A stretch of DNA of 64,000 nucleotides from Syngnathus acus. Taxonomy: Eukaryota > Chordata > Actinopteri > Syngnathiformes > Syngnathidae. The stretch is taken from positions 3,140,476 through 3,204,475 of the forward strand of contig NC_051089.1 in NCBI RefSeq assembly GCF_901709675.1. The letters run 5' to 3'. The position numbers and the translations under genes were made by a program. Within the stretch, counting starts at the first letter, position 1. Every line of letters begins with the position of its first letter. Under the pieces are notes generated by a model, which saw nothing but the letters and a program-made list of their open reading frames with translations, had not been told where the DNA came from and did not search any database. Shown piece after piece: positions 45,503 to 58,100 of this stretch.

Positions 45503-46611
45503 GTTTGACAAATCTTTTCTCGGGAACTCACCCAAGTGAGCCCTAACGGGAATCGGGTTGACGAGCCGGATGGGTGACGGCGAATTGTTGAGCAAAACGT
45601 GGGCGAATGTTGCCATCAAAGTTTGATGATTATTTCAAGCATTCACCATGTGTGAAGTCCAATTCATCACTGCTTTCAGTTTTAATTATTATTTCATATG
45701 GGAAAAAAACCCTCTAACCTGAGATTGATTCACTTTGCCAGAACATGTTTTGAATCTCACCAGTCAATACTCAAACATCCGAAAGGAGCATTGTTCTTTC
45801 TTTGAGCAGCGAAAAGCTTTCTCCTCAATCTGAATTATGCAATCACTCAAAACAAAAATCTGACATGAAATATGAATAGAGTAAATCTGAATAATTCACA
45901 CGTATTCTGTTGCCGGTCCATTTTATGACGCATCATAAGAGAGAGAACAATGTTGCCGTGCGAGATTTCCCCAGCTGGCGGATGAGCCTCGCGATGCAAC
46001 CAATCAAGTTTAAAGCTACTTTTAACTGTCCAATAAATCAAAGAAACCGAATACGAGTCACGAAATGTGGAATGGATGCACTCGTTGCGTTATTTTCTTT
46101 GCTATTGTTGGCTGCGACAACAGCACTGGATCATGTCAAGTGTTGAGTGTCCCGAAAGAGACATCAAGATGGGTCCCGACCCGAGCCGAGCCGAGCCGTC
46201 GTCCTCCAACGGCAGATGTATTCCAGCAAGCAATCGATGCTCTGTTGAGCCGTTGTTGTGCCTTTCCAGGGAATAGCCGCGATGAGAGTGGCAAACTCAA
46301 AGACGGCGTATTCGCCCGTGTATCAAACGTGTTGTGAGGCATCTGAGAGTGAACTGCAATTACGCAGACGGGGGGAAAACACGTCTCAGAAGTTTGCAGC
46401 CGAGGAGATCACAGCAGCGCCAAAACTTCACTCCCAGCGCAGTGTTTTTGTTTGTTGTTTTTTTTTTTCCCTTAGACAAAAGCTCCTTTTTTCCACTTGG
46501 TATTTGTTATATGTGCTGTATTTACACAATATGTAAGCGCCTGGTGTTTATTTACGCTGTGCTGGTGGGACAATGTAAACTTACAGAGTGCAAACGGCAC
46601 TTGATTGTTGG
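45503..46611. other. Unique noncoding stretch
   Basis: No gene is recognised. A short GAGCC repeat lies at 46180-46197 and a T run at 46460-46468. Overlapping frames at 46065-46342 lie on both strands without a recognised product. Confidence 0.4.
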
Positions 46612-46800
46612 AAAAAAAATATGAATATAAATATATATAATTATCATATATATAAAAATATATATATGTTTGTGTATTTATATATATAATACTTAATATA
46701 TCTAAAAAAAAAGAATAAATAAAAATAAAAAATAATAATAAAACTTATACTCAGCTATAGACTCTAAACTAAAATAGAAGCATGTAAAAAGTAAATAAAA
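46612..46800. repeat. A/T-rich low-complexity tract
   Basis: TATAAATATATATAATTATC-type and AAAATAAAAAATAATAATAA-type text without a fixed period. No gene content. Confidence 0.85.
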
Positions 46801-49504
46801 GTTTAGTTTTTAACATAAGAACTAATACAACTTAATGAACCGGTTCTAAAAACTAAACCAAAAGAAATGCATTCAAAAAACAAATCAAAAATCCAATTGA
46901 AATAGAACCCAAGTGGTGTATAAAGAAAAATCAACCAACTAATTTTGGCTCATAGTGGCGCAATCACCGAGCAACATTTAGGTAATTAGTAAGAACCACA
47001 TAAAAAGTCTTCCAGGTTTAGCTTCTGTTTGTCAATCACGCGCTGACAAGTCTCCAGAAGAGTTTGTCAAAGTCAGAGTGTTGAAAAGGACGGATCCGCC
47101 ACACGAAAACGTCTGGAGCGCGTGACTTGTTTATTTTGAAAGAGTGTCCGATGGGGAGTGACACTCGCCTGGAGCGCTCTCCGGGCTGCCCCTGCGAGGA
47201 CACCCCCCCTCCCTCCCAGAAAACACGACCCTGCCGTCTCCAGAGTTTACCAGTTGAAGTCGGAGGCGGCAGACAAATAAAGCAATGAGACGGCGTCCTT
47301 GAAGCACGTCACGTCATCTTTTCATTTCTTTTATCTTTCATCTTTGCACTGCAGACTTTTCCAAAGATGCATGTTAAAAGATTTAAAGTCTCGCCGCGTA
47401 CTCATTTGCCTATTTTCCTCCATTCACCGTCACGTTCCATAAACACTAGTAAATAAAAAGTGACAAATACGTCTATAAACCAATCCCTTCTATAAACTGC
47501 AGGCCCCCTTTGTTCTCTGTAAGTGAAAACTGCACAAATAATGCTTTTGAAATGTGTTTTTTTTTCTTCTTCACAACACCCAATAAATGGTTTGCAATAA
47601 ACGTAGTGATAGATGTTTGAGAACATTAAATGGGTCTCTGGAGCACGTGCTCGCCCGTCAAGTGTGAAATTACACAATGGAGAACATTTTTCACCAGTAT
47701 CTTATGTCAGAAAATACGTTTGTGAAGCAAGCTTGTCAGGTTGTCCACCTTCAGCGGAAGTACCCGCCGAAACATGTCAGGTAATGCACCTAAAATAATT
47801 TGTTTGATATAAAAGAACCAGTGAAGTGACTAATTGCGCTGGTTTTATATTGCCATCGTTAATATGTAAAAAAAAAAAAAAAAACTCCAGAGTGATGCCA
47901 CAATAATCAGAGCCACATGACGGGAGAAATTTAAAAGTATGCTAATTCGCTTCGTGCCGACGTCACGGGAAGCGCACGAGTTTTCTTATCGGTGCTTTCT
48001 GATTATCGCTGACAGCGCCTGAACATGTATTATTCATGTCCTGTATGTTAATCTGTTTTTAGATAAAAGAAACCTTCGCTTGCAGCCGTAGATATTAAAG
48101 CGCACGTACCTGAGGTATAGTTTTGATCTCCAAACATCTGGACGAAGACACGTTACGGAGAACATGTGGTCGCTCTGTAAAGGTATGCTTTTAGCGATTG
48201 ATGCCCGCAGATCAAAATCAGGCTGTTAAATTATTCATAAAACGATGAATGATGTTGATTTCATGTAAATGAAACCTACGCGGTGGCATCCGACTCTGAC
48301 ACCCGGCTCACCGCCGCATTACATGGCGCATGCAAACAAGCTAACAAATTTAGCATCGGACATCTGTCTCGAACAAGTGCTTAAAATCTTTTGAGGGACC
48401 ACTAAAAATGACCAAAAATGAATTTAAAATATCAATTTTGAACAAAACTTTCAATCACATTTGTTTATCTGTTTTATATTGTTTAATGTTTTGTGAAAGT
48501 GTACTCAATGATTCTCTACCAAATGTCATGCTACTAAGTAAAAGCAAATGTGATGACTGTTGAGTTTTTTTTCTTTCAATACAAGAATAAAAAAAGGCGC
48601 AGGCAACCCTTTAGTGTGTTGATACTTGACCGTGGTGGAGGCTCTTTAGGAGGCTTGACCTTCCACTCAAAGTGTTGATAAGGATGCACGATAGTCGCAG
48701 CGCTTCCATTTGATCACACTTTTGAACCACACATACCAGCTGCAGTGGTCCTTTGCGAAACGACGAGACTTTTCCACAGAAACGGCGTAACAACTTTCAA
48801 CAACATTTAAATAATTACAAGTAGCTCACAGCGAGCATGACCAACACGCACGATCGGCACTTATCCCCAAATTGTGCCGTAAAGATAAGAGGAATTACGT
48901 GCACGCCAATGTTATGTTTTCTGGGCGGGTTCAGCAGGTCGACGGTGTGATTCCGGACTGATTAGCATAAATAAGACGCTACATCGTCAACTTGTTTCGC
49001 GAAGACTCGTAAGCGATTAATCTGTTAAAAAGAAATCCAAGGAGTAGACAAGTTTTCGACAATATCCTCTTCAGGGCAGAATAGAAATCAAAATAGGATT
49101 TCAAATTTTTATTTTAGCTCAACTACGTCAACCATCTTGGCATCTCTCAGACTCGATGGGATTTTTTTTTAGATTAAAAGGGAACAATAAAACGCTCAAG
49201 GAAATATATATTGGTTTACATATGTATAAGTGAAATATTATTTCCAGTAGTTCTCGGGTTAACTGCAGTGGGCTGTTTCAAAGCGTCCCCGGTCCACTGA
49301 AGGCCCGGCAAGGTGCTTTTTATCTGCCGGAAGCTTCTTTTAACACTCCGGAGGGACACCAAGTTCACCAGAGGGAACGTGAGCCAAGCCGGGCATCGAA
49401 ACTGCTCGACACAAAAAACATAAGCTATTTGGCCTTTTGTGGGACTGGATTTATTAAAACAGCCATCTTCTGACAATTCACTTCAAAAACCGGTGACTTT
49501 GGGG

Positions 49505-49508
<4 letters not shown>
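46801..49508. other. Unique noncoding stretch, candidate regulatory block 47900-48350
   Basis: A C-rich tract at 47203-47217 can form a quadruplex on the minus strand. An A run occupies 47868-47884. Bases 47900-48350 and 48600-49060 are balanced with GCTAATTCGC, TAAATTATTCATAAAACG and TGATTAGCATAAATAAG, resembling enhancers. No gene is recognised. Confidence 0.35.

Positions 49509-49549
<41 letters not shown>
49509..49549. repeat. (GT)n microsatellite
   Basis: A perfect, uninterrupted 41-bp GT tract, likely polymorphic and usable as a length marker. Confidence 0.97.
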
Positions 49550-49553
<4 letters not shown>

Positions 49554-50660
49554 GACCCTCTGGAGGCTTTCAAGGGGCTCCACATGACTGACAGGTGGAC
49601 TGAGAACTAAAAGCAGCTCGTGTTGAGAAATGCTTCCCTCCCGGGGAGTATTGGGGGCGCGAAAATGGGACTTTTTTTCTCAAATGTTATGTTTTTAAAA
49701 ATACGATTAAAACTGATTTGCCGACATTTTTCTTGTCAGAATTAATTAGTTTATACTCTTGTAGTTAATTTAATTTCTATATTTTGGAGCTTGTACTACA
49801 GATTGCTCGACAATTTAAATATTACATTAAATTTGGCATATTTTTGAGGTAATAAAGTCAGACGTCTCCTTTTTCATCAAATGAAAAGCTCGGAAAAAAG
49901 CCAAGGCCAGCCATACTGCCGAACCGAGCGCTCTCAAAAACTCCAAGTGTGATGATTGCACGAGTGTCAGGGTGTGTGTGTGCGCGTGTATTCACCGCAG
50001 CACACAGCAGACCCGCCCACATCGCTGGCTCTCGCTGGCTGCTAAGAGCTGCTACAAGGCTTTCTTTTGTTAAAGATGCGCAACAGGAAGTAGAAGGCTT
50101 GAGCGAGGGCGCTCCTCAGAGATACGCAGGTGGAGTCAGCCAAGGCCAAGTGGCTGCTTGCCCGCCTGTTCAAAGTTCGACAAAGTTCGTCTGGATTGTG
50201 TTGACTGGATGAGAATTGTTTTTTACTGCCAAGCTACTTGGGAGGTTATTTGCTGCATTGTGTTTTTAGTGTGTCAAATGAGAAGTTTTGAACACAATGG
50301 ATGGGCCCAACCATTTAGAGATTTTATAAGGTATTGAATAGGCAACCCTGAACTGAAAATAGATTATCTCAACTCGGAAAACCAAACCGATGGTGGGCCC
50401 TTGCTATTTTGTTCTTGTGTACTTGTTTCCAATGTCAGGCGTACTCCGCCATATTGCTTTCTGATTGACAAATCATGCAGGGTAACCTTGATAGTTTTTC
50501 TTCTTTTCTCGACCCCCTAGAGTGCCACAAATCGCTGCATTGTTCCATTTTATTGTTGTCAGAAAAGGCTCACAGGATCATCTGCAAGTTACCAATGAGC
50601 GTTTCAAATGGACTTCACAGTCTTGCAGCGAGAAAGACATTGCTCAAAAATGAATAAAAA
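49550..50660. other. Unique noncoding stretch
   Basis: A/T-rich at 49690-49860. Bases 49940-50215 are GC-richer with a plus-strand frame of no recognised product. Nothing else is identified. Confidence 0.4.
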
Positions 50661-50990
50661 TAAATAAATCCGCAAGCCTATTGCAGGACAGTTACATGAA
50701 ACGCTCCAAGGAATGTTTTTCGCATATTAATGAGACTATCGCTATCACGGCGCGACAGATTATCGCGGCTCTGCATTTATTACAAACACAAGGCAGCAGA
50801 CAATGGCGGTGTAATTATGAGCCGCGAATTGAAATAGAGATACACATCACGGACTGTGTTGAAATTGTCAACATTAATGCGAGCGGGACAGATAGTTCTG
50901 TCTTTTGTACACCGCAATTTTGTTTTGACGCTTTAATCCGAATGGACGTCTCGCGCGTCGTTGCCGATTAGCATGCCGTTCACATTTGTG
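50661..50990. other. Candidate conserved noncoding block (strong)
   Basis: Unique DNA with CGCATATTAATGAGACTATC, GGTGTAATTATGAGCC, CAACATTAATGCGAGC and GCCGATTAGCATGCC. A plus-strand frame is open for 96 codons without a recognised domain. The dense TAAT/ATTA cores and lack of homopolymers suggest an enhancer. Not tested for conservation. Confidence 0.38.
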
Positions 50991-51009
50991 TAACATCAGG
51001 AAAGAATTT

Positions 51010-51298
51010 GGGAGTTTAATTATATTATAGGCGGCGTGTTGTCGTGTTAAGACGAATCATGACAAAACTGCGACATTACTTTTGGCTTACGTTAGATGCT
51101 AACTACCGTTTGTGTATGCCAAAGCTAACATTACAGAGTAAAAAATTTGGAAGTTTAATTATAGTCGTTTATATTAGAGGTTTAATTAGAGGCGGCGTGT
51201 TAATGCAGGAACCGCAAAATTGTTTTGCTTGGCTTGTATTAGATGCTAACTATCGTTTGTGTATGCTAAAGCTAACATTACACTGTAATGTAATGTGA
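51010..51298 (+). repeat. Two-copy ~145-bp tandem duplication
   Basis: Units 51010-51148 and 51149-51298 share AGTTTAATTATA, AGGCGGCGTGTT, TTGGCTT, TTAGATGCTAACTA, CGTTTGTGTATGC and AAAGCTAACATTACA. The second unit contains an extra AGAGGTTTAATT segment. Divergence is moderate. Confidence 0.92.
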
Positions 51299-53275
51299 TA
51301 CTGGTAATCCAATTGTTCAAAAAGTGTGACAAATTTAAAAGAAATGGGCAAAAACTGTTGAAATAAATAAATATTAATCTTATGTGCTGTATTTTATGAC
51401 TACACGGTTTGCTCATGCGTGGGACATGCAGTAATAAGCAACAGTGTTCTGATGATGGACGCTTGTGGAATACCCAAGGCAGCGACTTGGTGGTACACGA
51501 GAGCTGACGCAGAAAGGCGGGTGGGACGTAGCGGGGGGGAGCATCGGATGAATATTCCTTCCACTGTTGTTGCCGTGTTATGACCGCTCTAATGAGATCT
51601 GTGGAGAGTTGGGCCTCTCCTTCTGTCGCGCCTTGCCTCACCACGCAAATCCACTGTGGGCTTGTCCTCGGACACGGCCGCCCGGCTGGATGGATGGATG
51701 CATTTGTTCCACATAAAGCGCCATCACTCACTGAGTTTTTGTTGTTGTTTTGTTCCAAATGTATTGTTAGAAATACGCTGGCTTCACACGTGATTCATGC
51801 TTTTGTGTCGGGGTATTGTGAAGCTTTTCATTTTGCTCAGGGAACTGTTGGTGTTGTGTTTTTTACTTTTCTTTATGTAAAAATAACATACAAGGCCACT
51901 TGGGTTATGATGGTACATGAATGTAATTAGTTATCTTTGTAAGTCATCGACTACACTTTGGGAGTGGGTTGAGCAGACAGAATTTAATTTGCTTCATGGC
52001 TTTGTTGTTTAATTATTATTATGTCACCAATCAAAATGATTAATTTAATAATCGGTGCGATGGTTTATTTTTTTGAAGCTTTGTTTTTAACAAAATCGGA
52101 AAATACCCAAACGTCTGTTCCGAAAATCTGGCTTGGCACAAAGGGGTGGGGGTTCCGTCCCTCCTTGCAATTAGTCAACGCCCCTGACCAGTCTTTCTTA
52201 CCTAGTGCGTCAATGTGGAAGACGGATGTGAACAGGTGCAGTACTTATTTTACCATCAGGAAGAGCTACGAGAAGGAGGCGCTTCCAAAACGAGTGATTT
52301 CAGGGTCACATCCTAATCGTATCAAGAGTTTTTATATGACAAAAGCAAACACAAGAACTTGGGAATGCAGAAGAAGGACTTAAATTCATGTACTGCACCA
52401 TGTGTGCTAGCAAGAACTGCTATACCTGCTAAGATCACGATTCCCCCGTACTCAAAGCAAAGCCTATATGTTAAGATAGTTTTAACTTGCGGTTGAGTTT
52501 GACCCAATTTACTTCCAATTTCTCCCAAATTCAAAGTCAACCAACGTACCATCGCTACCTGCCGCATTAAAATGAGTCCCGATAATCGCTCATTATGATG
52601 CACTACAACTTTGCCTGTTTTAATCAGTCCATTCTTGAGATGAAAAGAGGTGTGCGGAACGGAGGAGTGCTGGACTGCTTACAAAAAAGAAGCCTTTCAT
52701 ATTCTTTTGTGAGAGGGAACTCAATTAAGAGGTCCCACAAGGGCCCTTTAAATCCTTATGAGGAACGCGGGCGATGAAAGAGGCAGAGGTTATAAATATT
52801 TCAGGTAATTTTGTTATCTATTCAGCCATTCTTTTGCCATCCAGAGTTAGCAGTCTGGCTCATTATCTCACAGCCGGATTGTTCTACACTGGCACTCGGA
52901 GAACAACAAAACTAAATAAACAAACGAAAACACGGTGCGAGACGATCTTTACGTTTTCGCGTGGAATAAATGTCAGTTTTGTTCATCCGTGCCGCTGTCT
53001 GATGGCATTTTAGCAAACACGAGCAAAGGCGGTGAATTATATGACATATGCATTGTGTACATGACTATTAATTATTTTATTGTTTGGATTATTTATGGTT
53101 CTTAGCATTGTTTCATACTGTACAACGTCGTTATTATTGGACTGTGGTGATAAAGTAACAATAATTAAACCAATAAAAATGAACAGCGGGTGGTGCAATA
53201 AGGAAAAAGTGAGGAATGAAAAGACAAAAAAGCTTCTGAGTGCAAAGTCCAGGCCGTACATTAACTGACGTAGTT
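51299..53275. other. Unique noncoding stretch
   Basis: Bases 51400-51760 and 52380-53030 are balanced. The 170-residue minus frame at 51246-51758 partly overlaps the tandem repeat and has no recognised motif. No gene or mobile element is identified. Confidence 0.4.
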
Positions 53276-54440
53276 GCGTTTATTTGATTTGTTTAAAGAA
53301 GAAAAGAAAAACGGTGTTCTACTGCAGCGTTACCTCACCGGCAGCTTTATGTGTCTTTTTTTTTTACGACAAGACTCGGAACATTTCTCTGCGACAATTA
53401 CTGCTACAACTGTGAAAACATACATTAAATCAAATCCGGAAAAAAATAATGGCTCGCACGGATCATGGGATGGACATTTTGTTTCGTGAGCGTCGGACGA
53501 CTTGGAGTCACCCTCCATCCACGACGAGTTTGGCGCTAAGTGCTGCTATCTAACAGCCTGCGGACCCCTCTACGTGTGTCGTTGCATAGCATGTGACACA
53601 GAACTGTATTTACTGCTTAATAAAATTGCAATGTCTTCATAAAAGCAGTGCGCACGGCGTGGAAAGTCATCTCCAAAAGGCCGTGGTGTGTAAAATTGGA
53701 TTTTCCATAGCAAGCCACAGAGGGGAACGCTTGTTGATGGAGGCCGATGCACACTGTCGTGTGAATCATTTTTTTTTTTCCAAACACCGGGAAACTAAAG
53801 TACACTCGTAGCGTATATGTGCCAGGTCATTTGCATCTCAGAATGCGGAACGGTGATTTTCAAGTCGGCAGGATGGCGGTACACAAATAATCATGGCGGC
53901 AAAGTTGTTTTGTTTGAATACAAAAATAGCAAGAGAGAATCCACTTTTTTTTTTTTACAAGTCTGTCTTGAGGTCTGCAAACTTTGGACTGAAATGACAT
54001 CTGAGGCCATTTTGAACATTCTCTTTGTACTCCACACAATGACGTTAATACTTTTGCATTGATTGACAGCCTCCTTTCATGACATCCCAAAGCCTTATTC
54101 CCTCAACTTGTGGCCTAATTAGCCTCTAATCTTCTTTTGTGCCAGGCCAAAGGAGAGCACCCCTCTCTTCATTTAACTCTTAAATAGCTTGGCCACATGT
54201 GGTAAATTAACTGTAGAGCATTACTCTTAACACCAGACAAGCTACATCAAGCATCGGAGCGCACACATTCAAGCCAAATCAATGGAGGTTTTTTTTTGCC
54301 ATATATTATATTGCAATAAAAGACTAATATAAATTTTAATTCAGAATAAATGACAGGGTATCTTGATTGAGGAACAGGATTTAATTCCTGTTCTGGTGGA
54401 CAATCGAATCCAGTTGAGTCCTCTGTCAGGATTTCTGTCA
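53276..54440. other. Unique noncoding stretch with homopolymers
   Basis: T runs lie at 53357, 53769 and 53946. No recognised gene or repeat family. Short frames overlap on both strands. Confidence 0.45.
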
Positions 54441-54445
54441 GGACG

Positions 54446-54462
54446 CTAGCTAGCTAGCTAGG
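54446..54462. repeat. (CTAG)n palindromic microsatellite
   Basis: About four copies of the self-complementary tetranucleotide GCTA/CTAG, flanked by ACG and GTGTAGCG. Confidence 0.9.
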
Positions 54463-57320
54463 TGTAGCGCCACATTTTAAAGTGGTTCTTGCTTTTTTGT
54501 TATACAACAGCCATCCCTTAATTTGAGAGAAAATTGTTGAAATGTTCCTTTATAATGAAATCACTTTGTACCAAACATCATCCAAATTCAATAAAATTCT
54601 TGGCCTGGCATGTGACAATAGCAATACAATTTGGACACTCGAAGACGTGTGTTAGCAATTGTAAATAATGACAATGTCATTATGGCTATTGAACCTCAGA
54701 AACCTCCAGCATCAGACAAAATCAATAGCTAAAGAAGCGTGGTCGAAATCAAGGCAAGTATTCTGGGTCAAGTATCACTCCAAATATATTCTGCCTTCTT
54801 CCTCGGCAAATCATCCCTCAAATTTATTTGAAAGCAATCAAAAAAGGATAAAAATAGGACCTTCAAAAAAATCTGTGAGGAAATGTTTTAATGGAAACCA
54901 TAGAGCAGAAAAGTCCTTATAATATGACACATAATTAAGTGTGCAGTGTTGACAGCACAGGGAAAAAATAAATAAAAATCACCTCCATCATTGCAAAGCA
55001 ATCTTAAAGCAGCGCCGCGCTAGCGACGTCCCGAGAAGCTTATTTATCTTGGCTTGCCGCCGCCCGCCTTGGGGGCCGTAAACAAAGCGCTTAATAGCAA
55101 ACAAGTGACATCTTTTTTCCCCCTCTCTCACTTGTCTAAAAAGAGAGCTGACCAGCGGCCCGTGGCTGTTGTTAGCGTCAACGTTGACTTACGGCGTTAT
55201 GTCACGGCGCCCCGAGGAAGGGCCAAATGAGGGTGTCGCATAAATTAAGGTCTCCCGAAATAACCGACGCGATTAAGAGGGGCCGAGCTTTGTCTGCGAC
55301 ACGACTGGTGCAGGTTTTATCTGTGGCGCCACAAAATTCTGCACAATGACAACAATTAGGAAGCTATTTATGCTGTAATGAGCAATAAGTAGCTCATTAG
55401 ACTTCGGCCCGGTTGGACAGGCATTGGAACATGAACAAAATGTCATAAATCAGAACCCGAGTGCAGCTACATCGAAACGTATTGACAAGAGCAATTGGGT
55501 AAGTTACTCATGTGTAGTGAATGTGCTTTTGCGAGGGATGCTCGGATGTATTTAAAAGATTCATTGTGTCTTTTAGATATGTGAATTTTTTTTTTTGCAT
55601 GATACTTTTGTAAACTTATTCCAAAAGCAAACGTTTACAAATCTTATTTCTTGTCAATTCTGCTACTCTGGTGAGTCAGGGGGGTGAAAAATTCGGAATT
55701 CAATTCAATGGTTAAATTTGAATTGACTCAAACTGAATTGAATTAGTACAGGAATTGGAACTGATTTCAATGCAATGAAATTTAGTCTCGACTTGAATCA
55801 GGTGCGCTATGTTCAGATCTTTACTAACCGGGGCCTGAAAACTGAGTTCACTGACTGCGTTTTTGAAGTTGAGTTTCAAAGAAGGGTGTCGCGACAGGTT
55901 TCTTCACTAGAGGAGACAGCGCCAAATGTAAAACAGCGACCCGGTGAAGAAGAAAAAAAGAAAGTGGACTGAAGCAGGCTCCACAAAGATGAGCCTCGGC
56001 TCTTATAGTGTGCCAAAGAGTCATGTCGCCCCCCCTTCCATAAAATATACTCAATGACGCTCCTTGGCAGAGTCTCACCGAGACGCCTTCTTCTTTTTTC
56101 GGGGGCCTGTTGAGCGCATTCAAAGATAAGAATGAAGTGGCTCCTTATGCAGAATTATGCATGCTCGCCAGCTACCTGGCCAGATTGTACACGTTGGAAA
56201 AGATCTGAGCAAGCCTTTGACCTTCACCGTCGACATGTAGCATTCCGTTTCATGTGATTGTCTGACATAATGCTGTGTGATTGCCTCTTGTGGACCACAC
56301 AGATCTGCGTGAGTCCTCCTTAGAAGTGCGATTCCCTTGCTAGAGGAACACTTCAAAGATGGAAGAAAAGCACTTATGCATATGCAAGTTAGGATAAGAC
56401 TACTGTGGTCTGGAATTTGGTTCAGGAGAAAGGGAACGTTAGGGCTCAAGTTTCCAGTTGAACATTTAGTATTTTAATTTTCCATCAGCGCTACTCCTGA
56501 GCAAAATAGTACTTTCTAAGCACACGTATGATGAAAAAAGACACTTTCAATATGGATAAGTGCAAAATAGGTGATCTTAATGCGTTTCCTCTTTGATAAT
56601 AGCAATTTCAAAGCAAGCATAAAAGAGCCATTATCCTAACCCAACACCAAAGCAAACGACAAAAGAACCACATAGTGTCATTATTTTCATTTTTTTCCCC
56701 CAGAACAAAGTGTCCGATTACGTAATTATTCAAAACACACACAAAACTGCTGGACAAGAAAGAAAAATCAAGTGCAAGAATTCACTGTTTTCACGTAAAT
56801 CAACATTCAAAATTTGAATATTATTGAGGTATGATATATATTCTGTCCTTTTGTTGTAGGATTGTAGACCCAATGTAAGTGTTAGTACAACATGTAAGCC
56901 ACCTATTGGTGATATTACAACTCAAAACTACAGTTGAACTCTGCATATTTGCTGTACATAATTTTTTATTTCCTATTGTTTTTCATAAAATAATATGTAT
57001 ATTTATTTAAGGTTTATAGGTATTTTTGAATAATTTTAGGGGGTTGTTAAAAAAAAAGTAAAATTCCTCGGACCATCGAAACGCTCAGCAAGGTCTGCCA
57101 AATTTGCAAACTTAAAACTAGGCACAAAATGCACCAGTTCATTTTTTGTGGTGTGAAACATGTAGGATACCAAAAAAAAAGTAGAATTTTGAAAATCATG
57201 CCCTGAAAAAAGATGTGCAATCTCTGCCTGTAGCTTTAATTATCATATTTCATTTTTGTTTCATCAAAGTACGTAAACGTGAGCCAGCTCACCATGTTGG
57301 CCGCGACCTTCCATCCCGGC
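54463..57320. other. Unique noncoding stretch, candidate regulatory block 54980-55470
   Basis: Bases 54980-55470 are balanced and CpG-containing with CAATTAGGAAGC and GCTCATTAGAC. Bases 55690-55790 repeat words such as GAATTGAATT and AATTCAATTC, a simple-sequence texture. Bases 56010-56460 are balanced. No gene is recognised. Confidence 0.38.
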
Positions 57321-57386
57321 GGTGTGTAACATTGTGTAACATTGCACAGCATGGCGGGATGCGGTGTGATGCGGTGTGATGCTGTG
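57321..57386 (+). repeat. Short tandem repeats (GTGTAACATT and ATGCGGTGTG)
   Basis: GTGTAACATT occurs twice in tandem at 57325-57344, and ATGCGGTGTG occurs twice followed by an ATGCTGTGTG variant at 57358-57387. Local slippage repeats. Confidence 0.85.
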
Positions 57387-57387
57387 T

Positions 57388-57808
57388 GGCCAGAGAGACT
57401 CGCTCTCTCAGCGACAGCTCTGAAGCAGCGTTTCATGTTGTGCCTTTCATCTTCACTTCGGGCCAAAATGTATTCCATTACATGATCACCATTCCCATTA
57501 GAGCCCCATTAGATCAATGCACTGTCTATTGAAGTCTTTTGTAAATGCAGCCTATAGGGTGTGAAGGGGCCTTTGTAGGCGTCGTATAAAAGAAAAAAGG
57601 CAACAGAGCTGCAATTAGCTGCGCTAAAAAAAAAAAGACTGCCAGAAGAGAAGATTATTGAAATTAATAACAGAAATGGGATTATTGTATAAAGATGATA
57701 CTTTAGCATATTATTGTTTTCTAACTCCAGTCGTAAGCTTTGGCGGCACTAGATGAGGGGACTGCGGGGGCACTGCCCCCCTTTTAAACATAATTTGGTA
57801 TTTTGAAG
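57388..57808. other. Unique noncoding stretch
   Basis: An A run at 57626-57636 and a GGGGGCACTGCCCCCC hairpin at 57765-57780. No gene is recognised. Confidence 0.45.
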
Positions 57809-58100
57809 TACAGTAATCCCTCGTTTATCGCGGGTGGTTTTTGGATAAGTGAAATCCGCGAAGTACGGTCACCAACAAGAAGTACTGGGCAGGCTAACGA
57901 GTTAGCGTAAATATGCGAATTCACGATCGTGCTAACACGCAAGAACAGACTTCTAAAGGAACGTAAACGAACATTAGACACGTTTCCTCAATTTAGAAGT
58001 TTTATTTTGACTTTTAAATGTTTTTTAAATTTGGAAAAAAAAATCCGCGATATCGTGAAGCCGCGATAAACGAAACGCGAAGTAGCGAGAGATCACTGTA
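57809..58100. mobile_element. pogo/Tigger-like MITE
   Basis: TA then CAGTAATCCCTCGTTTATCG at the left, and CGAGAGATCACTG then TA at the right. The reverse complement of the right end reads CAGTGATCTCTCG and reaches GTTTATCGCGG after an inserted TACTTCGCGTTTC segment. The 292-bp element has TA at both ends and no transposase frame. The CAGTAATCCCTCG end resembles pogo/Tigger-type MITEs found widely in fishes, as I recall. Confidence 0.85.

Noticed and set aside
51246-51758. 170-residue minus-strand frame
   Set aside because: It starts in unique DNA and ends inside a tandem duplication; no recognised domain, no splice sites, and plus-strand frames are open across the same bases.
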